From the NCBI GenBank assembly GCA_951812585.1, contig OX638318.1, positions 1,020,819 to 1,084,818 of the forward strand: a stretch of 64,000 nt of DNA. Reading direction: 5' to 3'. Both the position numbers and the translations under genes were made by a program. The stretch's first letter is position 1; each line of letters begins with the position of its first letter. This DNA is from Rhodothermales bacterium (GTDB lineage Bacteria > Bacteroidota > Rhodothermia > Rhodothermales > Bin80). The notes below the pieces were generated by a model. It saw nothing but the letters and a program-made list of their open reading frames with translations. It ran no database searches and had not been told where the DNA came from. This document shows positions 1 through 9,133 of this stretch, piece by piece.

Positions 1-374
1 TCATCGGGCACAGGCGGGTTGACCAGAACCACAATCATGTTGCCCAAGACCCCTTCCGTCTTGATCTGGGCCTGGGTGCTGCGACGAACAAGGTGTTGGG
101 CATTCTTGCTTATGCCCATCGCCACCTCAATCGGCGCACCGGGCGCAACGGGCAGAGAAACGCTGGAAACAGCGCCGACGCTTACGCCCTGGTATTGGAC
201 ATTTGCGCCGGCGCTCAGGCCCGCAACCTGATTGTATTCGGCCTTGACCTCGAAGCGGTCGCTGAAGGTGAACGAGCGGCTGGCGACAACATAGATGACC
301 AGCGTAAAAAGCACACCTCCAACCAGGATCAGAAGTCCAACGCGGGCCTTGCTGTTCGTTTGACTTGTGACCAT
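1..374 (-). CDS. MlaD-type MCE lipid-transport protein (3' end outside window)
   Basis: The gene starts at an ATG (374-372) and runs off the left edge, so only about the first 124 residues are visible. Residues about 12-32 form one hydrophobic membrane anchor (core GLLILVGGVLFTLVIYVV), followed by the start of an MCE domain (SDRFEVKAEYNQVAGLSAG..., then a KTEGVLGNMIVVLV strand). MCE proteins of the MlaD class form periplasmic hexamers anchored in the inner membrane that carry phospholipid between the MlaFE transporter and the outer membrane. It begins 9 nt after the stop of the ATPase gene and is the last visible gene of a tamA-tamB-mlaE-mlaF-mlaD run. The family call is firm; a longer tunnel-forming MCE variant cannot be excluded because the C-terminus is missing. 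Confidence 0.85.
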   Translation of the reverse strand, partial: MVTSQTNSKARVGLLILVGGVLFTLVIYVVASRSFTFSDRFEVKAEYNQVAGLSAGANVQYQGVSVGAVSSVSLPVAPGAPIEVAMGISKNAQHLVRRSTQAQIKTEGVLGNMIVVLVNPPVPD

Positions 375-383
375 AGTCCTGTG

Positions 384-1139
384 TTAAGCGTGGGCACCAA
401 AGAAGTTGCGCAGCTCAGGATGCGACGAGGCCTTGAGCATGGCCAGCGTACCCTCCTCAACGACGCGACCCTGGTGCAGGAAGCACGTCCGGTCGGCGGT
501 GATCTCTGCGCACAAGAGGTCATGGGTGATGGACACAATCGTGATGCCGAGCGCATCGCGCAGCCGTACCAGGAGCTCCGAAACCACGCGCACCGACACT
601 GGATCCAGACCAGTCGTCGGCTCATCGCACAACAGTATGTCAGGCTTCAGTATGATGGACCGCGCCAGCGCAATTCTTTTGCGCTGGCCACCCGACAGCG
701 CAGCCGGGAAATCTCCGGACTTATTTCCGAGATTGACCCACTCCAGCGCCTCCTGAACACGCTCGGCGCGCGCTGAAGCGCCAAGGGCGGAATGGCGCGA
801 AAGGATGAAGTCCAGATTCTCCGCAACCGTCATCGAATCAAAGAGCGCGCCCCCCTGAAACAGAAAGCCAACCCGTAGCCGAAGCTTGTCCAGCTCCGCC
901 TCCTTCAGTCGGTCCACGCGCTGCTTGTGCACCCACACCGCACCTTTGTCGGGTGCCATCAGGCCCACGATATGCTTGATGAGCACGCTCTTGCCTGTGC
1001 CAGAACCGCCCATTACCGCAGTGCATACGCCGCGCGGCACATCCAGCGAGACGCCGCGCAGCACGGCGACGGACCCGAAAGACTTGTGCAGGTTGCGCAC
1101 AGATATGGCAATATGATCGGGCGGCCTCTGGTCTTGCAA
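384..1139 (-). CDS. mlaF: MlaF-type ABC transporter ATPase
   Basis: This 251-residue protein is the ATP-hydrolysing subunit of a phospholipid/MCE ABC transporter at the cytoplasmic face of the inner membrane. It shows a Walker A motif GGSGTGKS (residues 44-51), a Q-loop (Q95), the signature LSGGQ (148-152), Walker B ILLCDEP (168-174) and the switch His in SITHD (about 206). Length is typical of MlaF. It lies 3 nt after the MlaE-type permease gene and 9 nt before the MCE gene. That E-F-D order is the core of Mla-type systems and separates it from generic ABC ATPases. Direction of lipid flow cannot be told from sequence. Confidence 0.9.
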   Translation of the reverse strand: MQDQRPPDHIAISVRNLHKSFGSVAVLRGVSLDVPRGVCTAVMGGSGTGKSVLIKHIVGLMAPDKGAVWVHKQRVDRLKEAELDKLRLRVGFLFQGGALFDSMTVAENLDFILSRHSALGASARAERVQEALEWVNLGNKSGDFPAALSGGQRKRIALARSIILKPDILLCDEPTTGLDPVSVRVVSELLVRLRDALGITIVSITHDLLCAEITADRTCFLHQGRVVEEGTLAMLKASSHPELRNFFGAHA

Positions 1140-1142
1140 ATC

Positions 1143-1907
1143 CTATCCTCCAAAAAGCGCCAGCGAGATGCGCACCAGGAAGACATCGGCCACCAATATC
1201 AAGAGCGACGACAGCACCACGGCCTGCATCGCGCTGCGTCCGACTTCACGCGTGCCGCCACGCACATGGTAACCCATCTCACAGCCGACGATGCCGACGA
1301 TGAGCCCGAAAACGCTGGTCTTCGCCGTGGAAAAGGTCACATCCGAGAGCCTAACATCTGCGAAGGCGCGATCGATGAAGAGCCTGTAGTCCGTGCCCGC
1401 AGCGATCACGGATTCGAGAAACCCGCCGGTCAGCGCTACCACATCGCAGCATATGGTCAGCACCGGAAACATCACCATGCACGCCAGCACCCGTGTCACT
1501 ACCAGGTAGTTGAACGGCTTCAGCGCGGCCACCTCCAGTGCGTCTATCTGCTCGGTCACGCGCATGGAGCCAATCTCCGCCGCGATGCCGGCACCAAGCC
1601 GGCCGGCTAGGACCAGCGAAGTCAACACGGGTCCGATTTCTTTTATGACCGACAACGCAAGCATGCTGGGCAGCACAGACTCCGCCCCGAAGCGCGCGAG
1701 GGTGCCCCGGCTCTGCATTGACAAGACAGCGCCAATGGAAAGCCCCGTAACGACAACCAGCAGCAGGCTTTTGGAGCCTGCTTCGTCCATCTGATTCAAT
1801 AGCTCACGCCCCTCGAACGGCCGTCGAAAGCACTTTTTGCAGAACTCCAGCGCAAAGAACGTCAGTCCCGCCGTGCGCTCCAGAGCACCGACAATGAGAT
1901 CGCGCAT
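1143..1907 (-). CDS. mlaE: MlaE-type ABC transporter permease
   Basis: This 254-residue polytopic inner-membrane protein belongs to the MlaE/YrbE permease family. It has an N-terminal amphipathic stretch, then hydrophobic segments around residues 45-70, 90-110, 145-180, 200-220 and 230-250. The conserved family core EIGPVLTSLVLAGRLGAG and following EIGSMRVTEQIDALEV is clearly present near residues 90-125. It pairs with the MlaF-type ATPase 3 nt downstream and follows the tamB gene by 12 nt, so all are probably on one transcript. Function is inferred to be phospholipid movement between membranes through the partner MCE protein. Confidence 0.92.
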   Translation of the reverse strand: MRDLIVGALERTAGLTFFALEFCKKCFRRPFEGRELLNQMDEAGSKSLLLVVVTGLSIGAVLSMQSRGTLARFGAESVLPSMLALSVIKEIGPVLTSLVLAGRLGAGIAAEIGSMRVTEQIDALEVAALKPFNYLVVTRVLACMVMFPVLTICCDVVALTGGFLESVIAAGTDYRLFIDRAFADVRLSDVTFSTAKTSVFGLIVGIVGCEMGYHVRGGTREVGRSAMQAVVLSSLLILVADVFLVRISLALFGG

Positions 1908-1919
1908 CCTTACAAGAAG

Positions 1920-4900
1920 TCAGTAAGCGTACTGTACGACCAGGCTCGCGCCAATAGACTCCGTGTCGCCTCGCAGCCGTGCAAGCAGCCACGCAAACAG
2001 CGCATACTCAATGTTCACCTGCTTGTTGTTCTTGAGCGACGATGTGGCCTGCGCCGTGGTACTATTGCCGATGGCAATAGGCCAGCTCACCGTCGCCAGG
2101 AAGTCTCGTGCAATCCGTTTGCCCGCCGTCAGCGTGACGCCGCGCGATCCCTCCACCTCAATCTTCACCATGTCCAAGCCCAGCTCTTCGCCTGCCGCGC
2201 CTGCGATGAGGTTGGTCAATCTGCCCAAAGCGATGTCGCTCCCCGCCTGGAGCGATCCCTCCGTTGCCATCTGAAAGGCCTCCGCCGCGGGCCGGCCCGT
2301 CGCAATATAGGATATGATGTCCGACTCCTCCAAGTTGGCGGGGTCGCTGCTGAGTCGCAGCGCCAGCGTGCCTTCGTCCAAGGCGCGGCCAAAGACATCC
2401 AGGTATATCGTTACCGGGCTGTCCTGACTGTTTTGTGCGGGCACTTCGTATGAAGCGCGCAGCTCCACCAGCGGATTGAGCGGCGGACCGGTGAACGTTA
2501 TGCGACCCGTTTCTATATCGAAGCGGCGCCCAAACTGCCGGACGTAACTCTGCGCCGGCTCGACCTGGACGGTGCCTTGGACCTCCGGCTCTTCACCGGG
2601 TGCTTTGCTCAGATCAAGCATCCCTTGCATCCGCACATTCATCTCTGGAAAGGTGCGGGAACGCAGCCAGACATCATCGGCCACCACCACGTTCAGGTCC
2701 ATCGCCAAGGCATCGTAGAACACAAATGTGGTGGTATCCTGGCTGGTGACGCGAATGTTGAAGTATCGTTCAAGCATCCGTACATCTTCCGGCGTGAACG
2801 CTACCGGCGCATATACCTGGTTGGCCGCTTCTGTAGGCCGAATGTCCGCATTGACCAGCCTGATGCGCCCTGAGAGCTCGGGACGGGCCGTGGTGCCACT
2901 CAGCCGGACGCCGCCCGTGACATGTGCCAGGTATCCTTCGTTGCCCATCACCCTGAATCGGTCCACGTCCACCCGCAGGTCATACGACCCCAGCGTGAGA
3001 TCCGTCATGCCGAGGTGCCCGCTCCCATTCAGCGTGCCGGGTCCACTCTGCGCCGACAGGTGGCTGACGAGTACCGAGTCTCCTTGAAAGGAGCTTCGCG
3101 CCTCAATGGCCTGCGCCGTGATGCCGAGCGCGGGCAGATCGAGCATCCCTGCATCCAGATCCGCCGTACCCGTGAGCTGCGGCCTGGCCATTGTACCTCC
3201 GATCATCACCGTGCCCGTGAGTCGCCCCTCGACATCGCCGTAGATCTCCGGGTCCAGAAACGGCTCGACCCACCCCACATTGAAGCGGTCGGATTCAATC
3301 CTCATCGCAACCTCGTCGGTGGTCGGCGGAGCGGGGCCGATCCTATTGAGCCGCAAGTCCGCAGGCAGATAGCCTGCCACCTGCAGCGTGCTCTTGTCGA
3401 CATGTTCTAGGCGGGCATCCACGCTGAGCCGCCCATCCGCGTAGGCTACCGCTCCATGCAGCGTCCCGACGGGCGTCTCGGACGACGCGACCGTCATGGC
3501 GATCATGCCTTCCATCAGCGGTGCTTCGGCCTCGCCCGTCAGCACGAACTCCCCATTGACGACACCGCCCAGCCCAGGGAATCCGAAGAGATCCGCTACC
3601 GATGCCGGCCGCACATCGAACAACGTCAGCACCAGGCTCTGCCGCCCGTCGGGATCTACAATGCCATCCAGAGCGATCTCCTGGTCGCGCTCTACCAGCA
3701 GCAGATTGCGCACGCGATACGCGTCCTGATAAGAGATGTGGGACTCCTGGTCCAAGTGCCATTGTTCGGAGCCCAGAGCCAGATTCAGCTGCTGCATGAC
3801 GATTTCCTTCTGGGCTACGTTCGCCAGACCCTTCATGTGCGCGCTTCGCTCTTCGTCAATCGTCACATGCGCTTCAAACGCCAGGGTATCGTCCCGAAGC
3901 GCCGCCTGCCCGGTCGCGCTGCGCGCCGACAGGCCGGGAACAGATACGCGGCGCAGATCCGCCCACAGGCTGTCCAGGCCGATCGTGCGGTGACCGCCGT
4001 CGCTTTGCGACAGCGTGCCACTCACGCCAGCCGCCGCATCCAGGACTCGGATCGCTTGCCCGGTGGTGCTGCTGAACTGCACATGCCCATCAAAGGCCAG
4101 CGTGTCACCTGCGCCGCGCGTTGCAATCCAAAGCGTATCGCCAGGGGCCCATTCGTTATGGATCAGGGCGTCGGAAAAAAGGCCTGCCAGCGGCTGCGCA
4201 TCCAACACCGCGCCGCCGACCGCAAACGTGTGCGCCGAAGGACTGCCACCAAAGATCGGCAGCTGGCCGCGCCCGCTGAGCCGCAATGCATTGGAGGCCA
4301 ACCGCACGGTGTCCACCGTGAGGAGTCCGTCTGCCAGGGTAAGTGCGGCGGCAAAGTCCTGGATGCTGACATCACGGTACTGCGACCGCTCCGCCGCAAC
4401 GCGCACACGCTGCAGCTTAAGCGACTCCCGACCCGTTCCTGCTCCGGCAATATCTACCGCACCGGAAAAGGTTGCTGGTAGGCCGGCCAGCGCATTCAAA
4501 TCCAGCGCCTGCGCAGTCGCGCGCAGCGCGTACGAGGGTGTCGCATCAAACCAGCGGCCCCGTATGCTGTCGATATGCAGCCCGCCCAGGTTCCAGGCAG
4601 CCCGGGCCGTTCCGCCGTAACGGCCGCTGTCGGCTTGCAGATGGAGCGCGAACTCATTGATCAGCTGCTCATTGATGCGGGACGCTTCCAGGTTCGCTGC
4701 GACTTCAAGAGACCACGCTGCGGGCTGCGCTCCCGTGATGCCGAGCGTGTCCACGGTGCCCGTGAGCTGCGTTGACAGGTTGTCCATGTCCAGGATCGCG
4801 CCCAGATCCAAGTTGCGAAACGACATTCTGGCCAAGGCAATGGACGCGTCTGGCGAGGTCGCTACGGCCGTGAAGTCCAGCGCCGCGCCGGCAGGCATGA

Positions 4901-6854
4901 ACAGCGCCACATCGGCTTCCTGGTGGCTCGCACCAAGGCGCAAGGCGACCCGACCGGAATCCACCGCCTGCGCATTGACCGTGGAGGGCTTAAGGAGCAG
5001 GTTGATGGCGACGTTGTCTCCTCCAAGCCCGGACACCGTGGTCGTGCCCTGTAACGCGCTTCTCCACCCGTCGGCCCACAGGCCAATATCGACGCTGTCG
5101 AAGACCAGTGCATCAATTGTGAATGCAGGCACCGCGTCAAAGGGGCGGCCCCGCCCTGCCCACTGGAAGGTGCCTAGGGCAAGCCTGGCATGCCCGCTGA
5201 AGACAGCGTCGGAGTCGCGCAGGGCTGCCTGGGCATGCATGCTGTCTATGGCATAACGGTCCCAGCGCGAATCCGTCAGTGCCACGAAGGCGGACGCCGA
5301 GTCTGGCCGCGCGAAGCCGCGCATGTGAGACACCGCGACGCCTGAGATTGCGCTGGACACGCCCATTCCCATGGCGCCCGCCACATCCAGCCGATCAGTC
5401 GAAATGCTGATGCGGATTTCGCCCTCGGGATCGCCCGGCACCCCGTGCGCCTTCGCCGTAAGGGACCCGGATTCTGCGGCGAGTACTGCGCCGATGTCCA
5501 GCATCCCGCCATGCAGGCTGGCGTCCAGCACGCCGTGTACGAGCGGGAGCGTGCCGATCAGCCCTTCGCCTGTGCGCACGGCAAGTGTAGCCTCTTGTGT
5601 TCCGCGGCCTTCCAAATTCAGCGTACCGCGCAAGTCACTTGTTGTGCTCGCACCCAGATGCGCAAGGTCAACGCGAGAAAAGCGGCCTTCGGCGACATAC
5701 GGCGGCGGCGACTCGCCAAGGTCTGCCTCACCCGTCATGGCCACGCGAAATCCATCCGCTTGAAAATCCAGCGCTGCAGTAGCTTTGCCATCCGCTATGG
5801 CGGCGTGCACATCACCGCGGCCTAGGCCCACGCCCGCCAAGCTGCCATCCAGCACCTGCAAATGGAGCCCGCCCGTCCATGCGCCCGCGTTCGCCAGCGT
5901 CGCCGTAAGATCAGCGCTGATGGTGCCTACCAGGCTCGTATCCAAAAGACTGAGATCGAGATCGCGTGCTGCAACAAGCCGCGCTTCATATGCACTGTCC
6001 GGCGCCGCCCGGACATCGAACATCACGGTACCGCGCGCTTCCACGGCACCCTCGCCGAAGAGCCGGTAGCCGCCTTTGTGGTCTGTGACGGTGGCCTGGA
6101 GCGCCAGGGGCCCCTCGACCCCGCGCAGGCCTGTCAGCAGCGCGACATCGCCCAGCGCCAGGGGCACAGCGTGCACCTCCAGCGTGTCGACACCCGGGAG
6201 GCCTTTACCCGGCAGGTTTGCGCGACCTGTCAGCATTACCGCTGTGCGGCTGCTTGTCACACGCACTGAGTCGAGCGAGAGCGTGTGCTCCTTAAGTTCG
6301 ATTGCGCCTCCGATGCGGAGCGGTTCGCCGCCTGCATGGATAGCCACACTCATGGTGTCTAGCCCCACAGCTGCTTCGCTGCCCAGCATCAGCGCGCCGC
6401 GCACGAAGTCGATGCCGACCACAAGGCTGGTGTCTTCTCCTAAAGGCATGGTGAGCTGCGAACGACGCACGACAGCCTCATCGATGTGCACCGCAGGCAT
6501 CGCTTGCGCATCCGTGGTGTCTGCGTCTGTGCGGCCCAGCGTCAGATCGACGCCAGATGCGACGATGCGACGGATGTGCACATTGCCGCGCGCCAAAGCC
6601 AGGGCGCTAAATCGTACGCGTACTGTGTCCACGGCCAGCGTCGTGCCGCCGCCTTCAAAGCGCAGCCCAAAGACATCAATGCGGCGGGCCCAGTTGCCTC
6701 GCGCGTCCTCAAAGGACATGCCCGATTCACCGAGGGTGACCTTCAGGGCGGTGCGCAGTCCCCATGGAGTCCTAAGCGCTCCCAGAAGCCCTAAGAGCAC
6801 GAGGGCGGGTGCTATCCACCACCATGTCCGACTCTGGCTTGCTCGCTGCTTCAT
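1920..6854 (-). CDS. tamB: TamB-like translocation/assembly or lipid-bridge protein
   Basis: A 1644-residue protein with one N-terminal membrane anchor (residues about 10-30, WWWIAPALVLLGLLGALRTP) followed by a very long, repetitive beta-rich region and a C-terminal DUF490/TamB domain (last about 330 residues, including RSRTFPEMNVRMQGMLDLSK, IETGRITFTG and the closing strand SIGASLVVQYAY). TamB proteins span the periplasm as a hydrophobic beta-groove. They act with the Omp85 protein TamA in outer-membrane protein assembly, and the wider AsmA-like family carries phospholipids to the outer membrane. The start ATG overlaps the TGA of the upstream Omp85 gene by one base (TGATG), a coupled TamA-TamB pair. 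Larger than E. coli TamB (1259 aa). Confidence 0.93.
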   Translation of the reverse strand: MKQRASQSRTWWWIAPALVLLGLLGALRTPWGLRTALKVTLGESGMSFEDARGNWARRIDVFGLRFEGGGTTLAVDTVRVRFSALALARGNVHIRRIVASGVDLTLGRTDADTTDAQAMPAVHIDEAVVRRSQLTMPLGEDTSLVVGIDFVRGALMLGSEAAVGLDTMSVAIHAGGEPLRIGGAIELKEHTLSLDSVRVTSSRTAVMLTGRANLPGKGLPGVDTLEVHAVPLALGDVALLTGLRGVEGPLALQATVTDHKGGYRLFGEGAVEARGTVMFDVRAAPDSAYEARLVAARDLDLSLLDTSLVGTISADLTATLANAGAWTGGLHLQVLDGSLAGVGLGRGDVHAAIADGKATAALDFQADGFRVAMTGEADLGESPPPYVAEGRFSRVDLAHLGASTTSDLRGTLNLEGRGTQEATLAVRTGEGLIGTLPLVHGVLDASLHGGMLDIGAVLAAESGSLTAKAHGVPGDPEGEIRISISTDRLDVAGAMGMGVSSAISGVAVSHMRGFARPDSASAFVALTDSRWDRYAIDSMHAQAALRDSDAVFSGHARLALGTFQWAGRGRPFDAVPAFTIDALVFDSVDIGLWADGWRSALQGTTTVSGLGGDNVAINLLLKPSTVNAQAVDSGRVALRLGASHQEADVALFMPAGAALDFTAVATSPDASIALARMSFRNLDLGAILDMDNLSTQLTGTVDTLGITGAQPAAWSLEVAANLEASRINEQLINEFALHLQADSGRYGGTARAAWNLGGLHIDSIRGRWFDATPSYALRATAQALDLNALAGLPATFSGAVDIAGAGTGRESLKLQRVRVAAERSQYRDVSIQDFAAALTLADGLLTVDTVRLASNALRLSGRGQLPIFGGSPSAHTFAVGGAVLDAQPLAGLFSDALIHNEWAPGDTLWIATRGAGDTLAFDGHVQFSSTTGQAIRVLDAAAGVSGTLSQSDGGHRTIGLDSLWADLRRVSVPGLSARSATGQAALRDDTLAFEAHVTIDEERSAHMKGLANVAQKEIVMQQLNLALGSEQWHLDQESHISYQDAYRVRNLLLVERDQEIALDGIVDPDGRQSLVLTLFDVRPASVADLFGFPGLGGVVNGEFVLTGEAEAPLMEGMIAMTVASSETPVGTLHGAVAYADGRLSVDARLEHVDKSTLQVAGYLPADLRLNRIGPAPPTTDEVAMRIESDRFNVGWVEPFLDPEIYGDVEGRLTGTVMIGGTMARPQLTGTADLDAGMLDLPALGITAQAIEARSSFQGDSVLVSHLSAQSGPGTLNGSGHLGMTDLTLGSYDLRVDVDRFRVMGNEGYLAHVTGGVRLSGTTARPELSGRIRLVNADIRPTEAANQVYAPVAFTPEDVRMLERYFNIRVTSQDTTTFVFYDALAMDLNVVVADDVWLRSRTFPEMNVRMQGMLDLSKAPGEEPEVQGTVQVEPAQSYVRQFGRRFDIETGRITFTGPPLNPLVELRASYEVPAQNSQDSPVTIYLDVFGRALDEGTLALRLSSDPANLEESDIISYIATGRPAAEAFQMATEGSLQAGSDIALGRLTNLIAGAAGEELGLDMVKIEVEGSRGVTLTAGKRIARDFLATVSWPIAIGNSTTAQATSSLKNNKQVNIEYALFAWLLARLRGDTESIGASLVVQYAY

Positions 6855-9133
6855 CAGAAAGCCTGTCCGATGCTTACATGCACAGCGAGACGATTAAGCT
6901 GCTGGCGTTTCGGCTCGATGAGGCCCAAGTCCGTCAGAAAGGCGTTTCGCGGGGACTGCAGATCCAGTGGTCCGGGATTGATCTTGGCAGCCACATCTAC
7001 GCGCACAAATCCGATCGGCGTGGCGTAGCGCACGCCGGCGCCAGTGCCGAAACGCATACCACCCCAGTCTATGCGACCGTCGTCGCGCAACCCGCACTGC
7101 ACCGGAACCGGCTGCGACTGCGCTCGGTCCCGGTACGCGATCGAGGTGCATCCTGGCGTCACAGTTTCGGCGGCCGATACTTGTCCCGCATCGGCAAACA
7201 GCGCCACGCGCCAGGGACCGCTCAGCCGGTACCATAGCTCAAGGCCTGCAGAGACGCGGGTCAGGCCGCCGACGGGCTCGTACCGGGCGCTGCTCGTAAG
7301 GGGCAGGTCTCCGTCGTAGACTGGAGTGCCTGTATCGTCGGTCACCAGTTTGGTGCGGTTGACTTTGGGCCCCACATGCCCTGAGCTCCATCCGCGCACA
7401 TCGTTGCCGCCCACATAGAAACGCACCGGGTCGAAACGGTTTTCGAGGGGAGCGGTGAACTGCGCATCAAAGGCCGCAGGAGCACCATGGGCCCACAGGG
7501 TAACGAACGCATCGTGTGCGGGCCACATGCGTCCCGCGGCTATGCGCAGGCCCACAAAGAGATCCTGCGTCATCGGCATGAACCCTGAAGCTTCCACGCT
7601 CACCTTGCTATACTTAAGCCCGACGCCTGCCAGTCCCAAGAGGCGCTGCACGCCGCCCGCGTGTTCCACCGACGACTGCACCGTATAGCCGCGCCGCGGA
7701 TTAAGCAGGTTGTCGGTCCATCCCCAGATGCTGCCCAGCGTCAGCACCCCTTTGCCGTATGTGTCTTTAAGGTCGGTAGTCAAGGTGCTCGAATAGGCTG
7801 TCGTTCGCCCGAGGTTGTACTGCAGGGTGACGGCGCGCGTGGTCAAAAGCCCGTAGAGCAAGGTACTGTTGACGCCGTACTCGCGCCGGTTGATGCTCCG
7901 CGAGCGCTCCGAGTTGAGCAGCAGCGGATCCCGCTCCAGCTGCACATAGGGCTCAACGACTGCGGCCAGCTTTCGGACCAAGAGATACGGCTGTGTCAGC
8001 GCCAACGAAGCGCGTGCGAGCCTGTGCGGGAGGGTGGGCGTGGTCGGCAGGAGGCCGGTCTGGATCTCCGCCGTTGCGCCCAGCACGCGCGCACCGCCCA
8101 AGAAGTTGCGGTGCGACCAGCGCCCTTCACCCCAAAATCCTGCGCGCTGGTCGTATCCAGTTTCTGCGGTGACGTAGCGAAGGCGCGCCTCTCGCAAGTC
8201 GACATGCACGGTTACGGTGGAATCGCGTACCTGGGGCGGCACATGAACCTGCGCAACCTGAAAGAGGTTCAGTGCAAAAAGCTCACGCTGGCCCTCAAGC
8301 AGCACCCGGTTGGAAAAGGCGTCGCCAACCTTGAAGGGCAGCTCGCGGTGCACCAGGCTTCGATGTACACGGCGGTTGCCTTCCACCCGTACTTCATCAA
8401 TGATGCCAGGGGGGCCGGGGTCGACCAAAAAGTCTATGTCCGCGGTGTTGTAGACAGAGTCTATGCTCGTTACGGTGTACAGCGTAGCGAAGGCGTAGGA
8501 CTGATTCTTAAGCCAGCCAAGAACCTCGTCTTCGATCTGCACCACCTTGAACGAGGTCAGGCGGTCGCCGGCGCGAAAGGTGGTGCGATCTCTGAACTCG
8601 ATCCATTGTGTGCGCATGTCGCCTTCAAAGGCGCTGGCGAGATATCCGCCCACAGTATAAAACCCCATATCCTGGATGATGACCGGTGGGCCGTGCCGGA
8701 TCGTGAAGCGGACGCGTATCGCGTCTTTCCGGGCGTCATAGGTGGAGGCCGCATAGTCCACATGGGCATGCAGAAATCCTTGGGCCTGCAGGTGATTGCG
8801 CAGCCGCACGACATCGCGCTGCAGCTCTATCGGGTCCAGAAGAAACAGGTCACCGGGGCGATTGAACGGCCACGGTAGGCGGTCTCGCAAACTGGGCGCG
8901 CGCGTGGCGATGAGCCCTTTTAGCGTCTCTACGGATTCGACCTGCCCGTCCTCAAAGGCGAAGGTGACCGCCCTGACACGCGTGGTGCTGCTTGCGCCCA
9001 GGAGATGCGTCTGCGCCCGCAGGGCGCCGCCTGGCGCAGCCAGACCGGCGGAGGCGAAGCAGAGAAGTCCCAGCGCTGCTCTGAAGGCGTTACGCGGACA
9101 TCCTACGCTGCTCATATACGGGCGGTACACCAT
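6854..9133 (-). CDS. Omp85 outer-membrane protein, TamA-like
   Basis: A 759-residue outer-membrane protein with an N-terminal signal sequence (hydrophobic stretch ALGLLCFASAGLA), POTRA-like repeats (residues about 45-300, e.g. IDEVRVEGNRRVHRSLVHRE) and a C-terminal 16-strand-type barrel ending in VHVSIGQAF, a terminal beta-signal with final Phe. The barrel has the Omp85 lid motif region VRGWSSGHVGP. It is directly coupled to tamB, so the TamA role is favoured over BamA. The start is uncertain: ATG 9133 overlaps the end of clpX by 44 nt, and a second ATG at 9115 (MSSVGC...) gives a more usual signal peptide. A second Omp85 gene lies at 55.7-58.2 kb. Confidence 0.9.
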   Translation of the reverse strand: MVYRPYMSSVGCPRNAFRAALGLLCFASAGLAAPGGALRAQTHLLGASSTTRVRAVTFAFEDGQVESVETLKGLIATRAPSLRDRLPWPFNRPGDLFLLDPIELQRDVVRLRNHLQAQGFLHAHVDYAASTYDARKDAIRVRFTIRHGPPVIIQDMGFYTVGGYLASAFEGDMRTQWIEFRDRTTFRAGDRLTSFKVVQIEDEVLGWLKNQSYAFATLYTVTSIDSVYNTADIDFLVDPGPPGIIDEVRVEGNRRVHRSLVHRELPFKVGDAFSNRVLLEGQRELFALNLFQVAQVHVPPQVRDSTVTVHVDLREARLRYVTAETGYDQRAGFWGEGRWSHRNFLGGARVLGATAEIQTGLLPTTPTLPHRLARASLALTQPYLLVRKLAAVVEPYVQLERDPLLLNSERSRSINRREYGVNSTLLYGLLTTRAVTLQYNLGRTTAYSSTLTTDLKDTYGKGVLTLGSIWGWTDNLLNPRRGYTVQSSVEHAGGVQRLLGLAGVGLKYSKVSVEASGFMPMTQDLFVGLRIAAGRMWPAHDAFVTLWAHGAPAAFDAQFTAPLENRFDPVRFYVGGNDVRGWSSGHVGPKVNRTKLVTDDTGTPVYDGDLPLTSSARYEPVGGLTRVSAGLELWYRLSGPWRVALFADAGQVSAAETVTPGCTSIAYRDRAQSQPVPVQCGLRDDGRIDWGGMRFGTGAGVRYATPIGFVRVDVAAKINPGPLDLQSPRNAFLTDLGLIEPKRQQLNRLAVHVSIGQAF

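Noticed and set aside
1920-6897. Many long open frames on the plus strand opposite tamB (up to 341 codons)
   Set aside because: They are low-complexity, Arg/Ser/Pro-rich shadows of a GC-rich minus-strand gene with clear family features; none has recognisable motifs.
7661-8878. A 405-codon plus-strand open frame opposite the TamA-like gene
   Set aside because: No recognisable domain; the opposite strand encodes a full Omp85 protein with signal peptide and C-terminal beta-signal.
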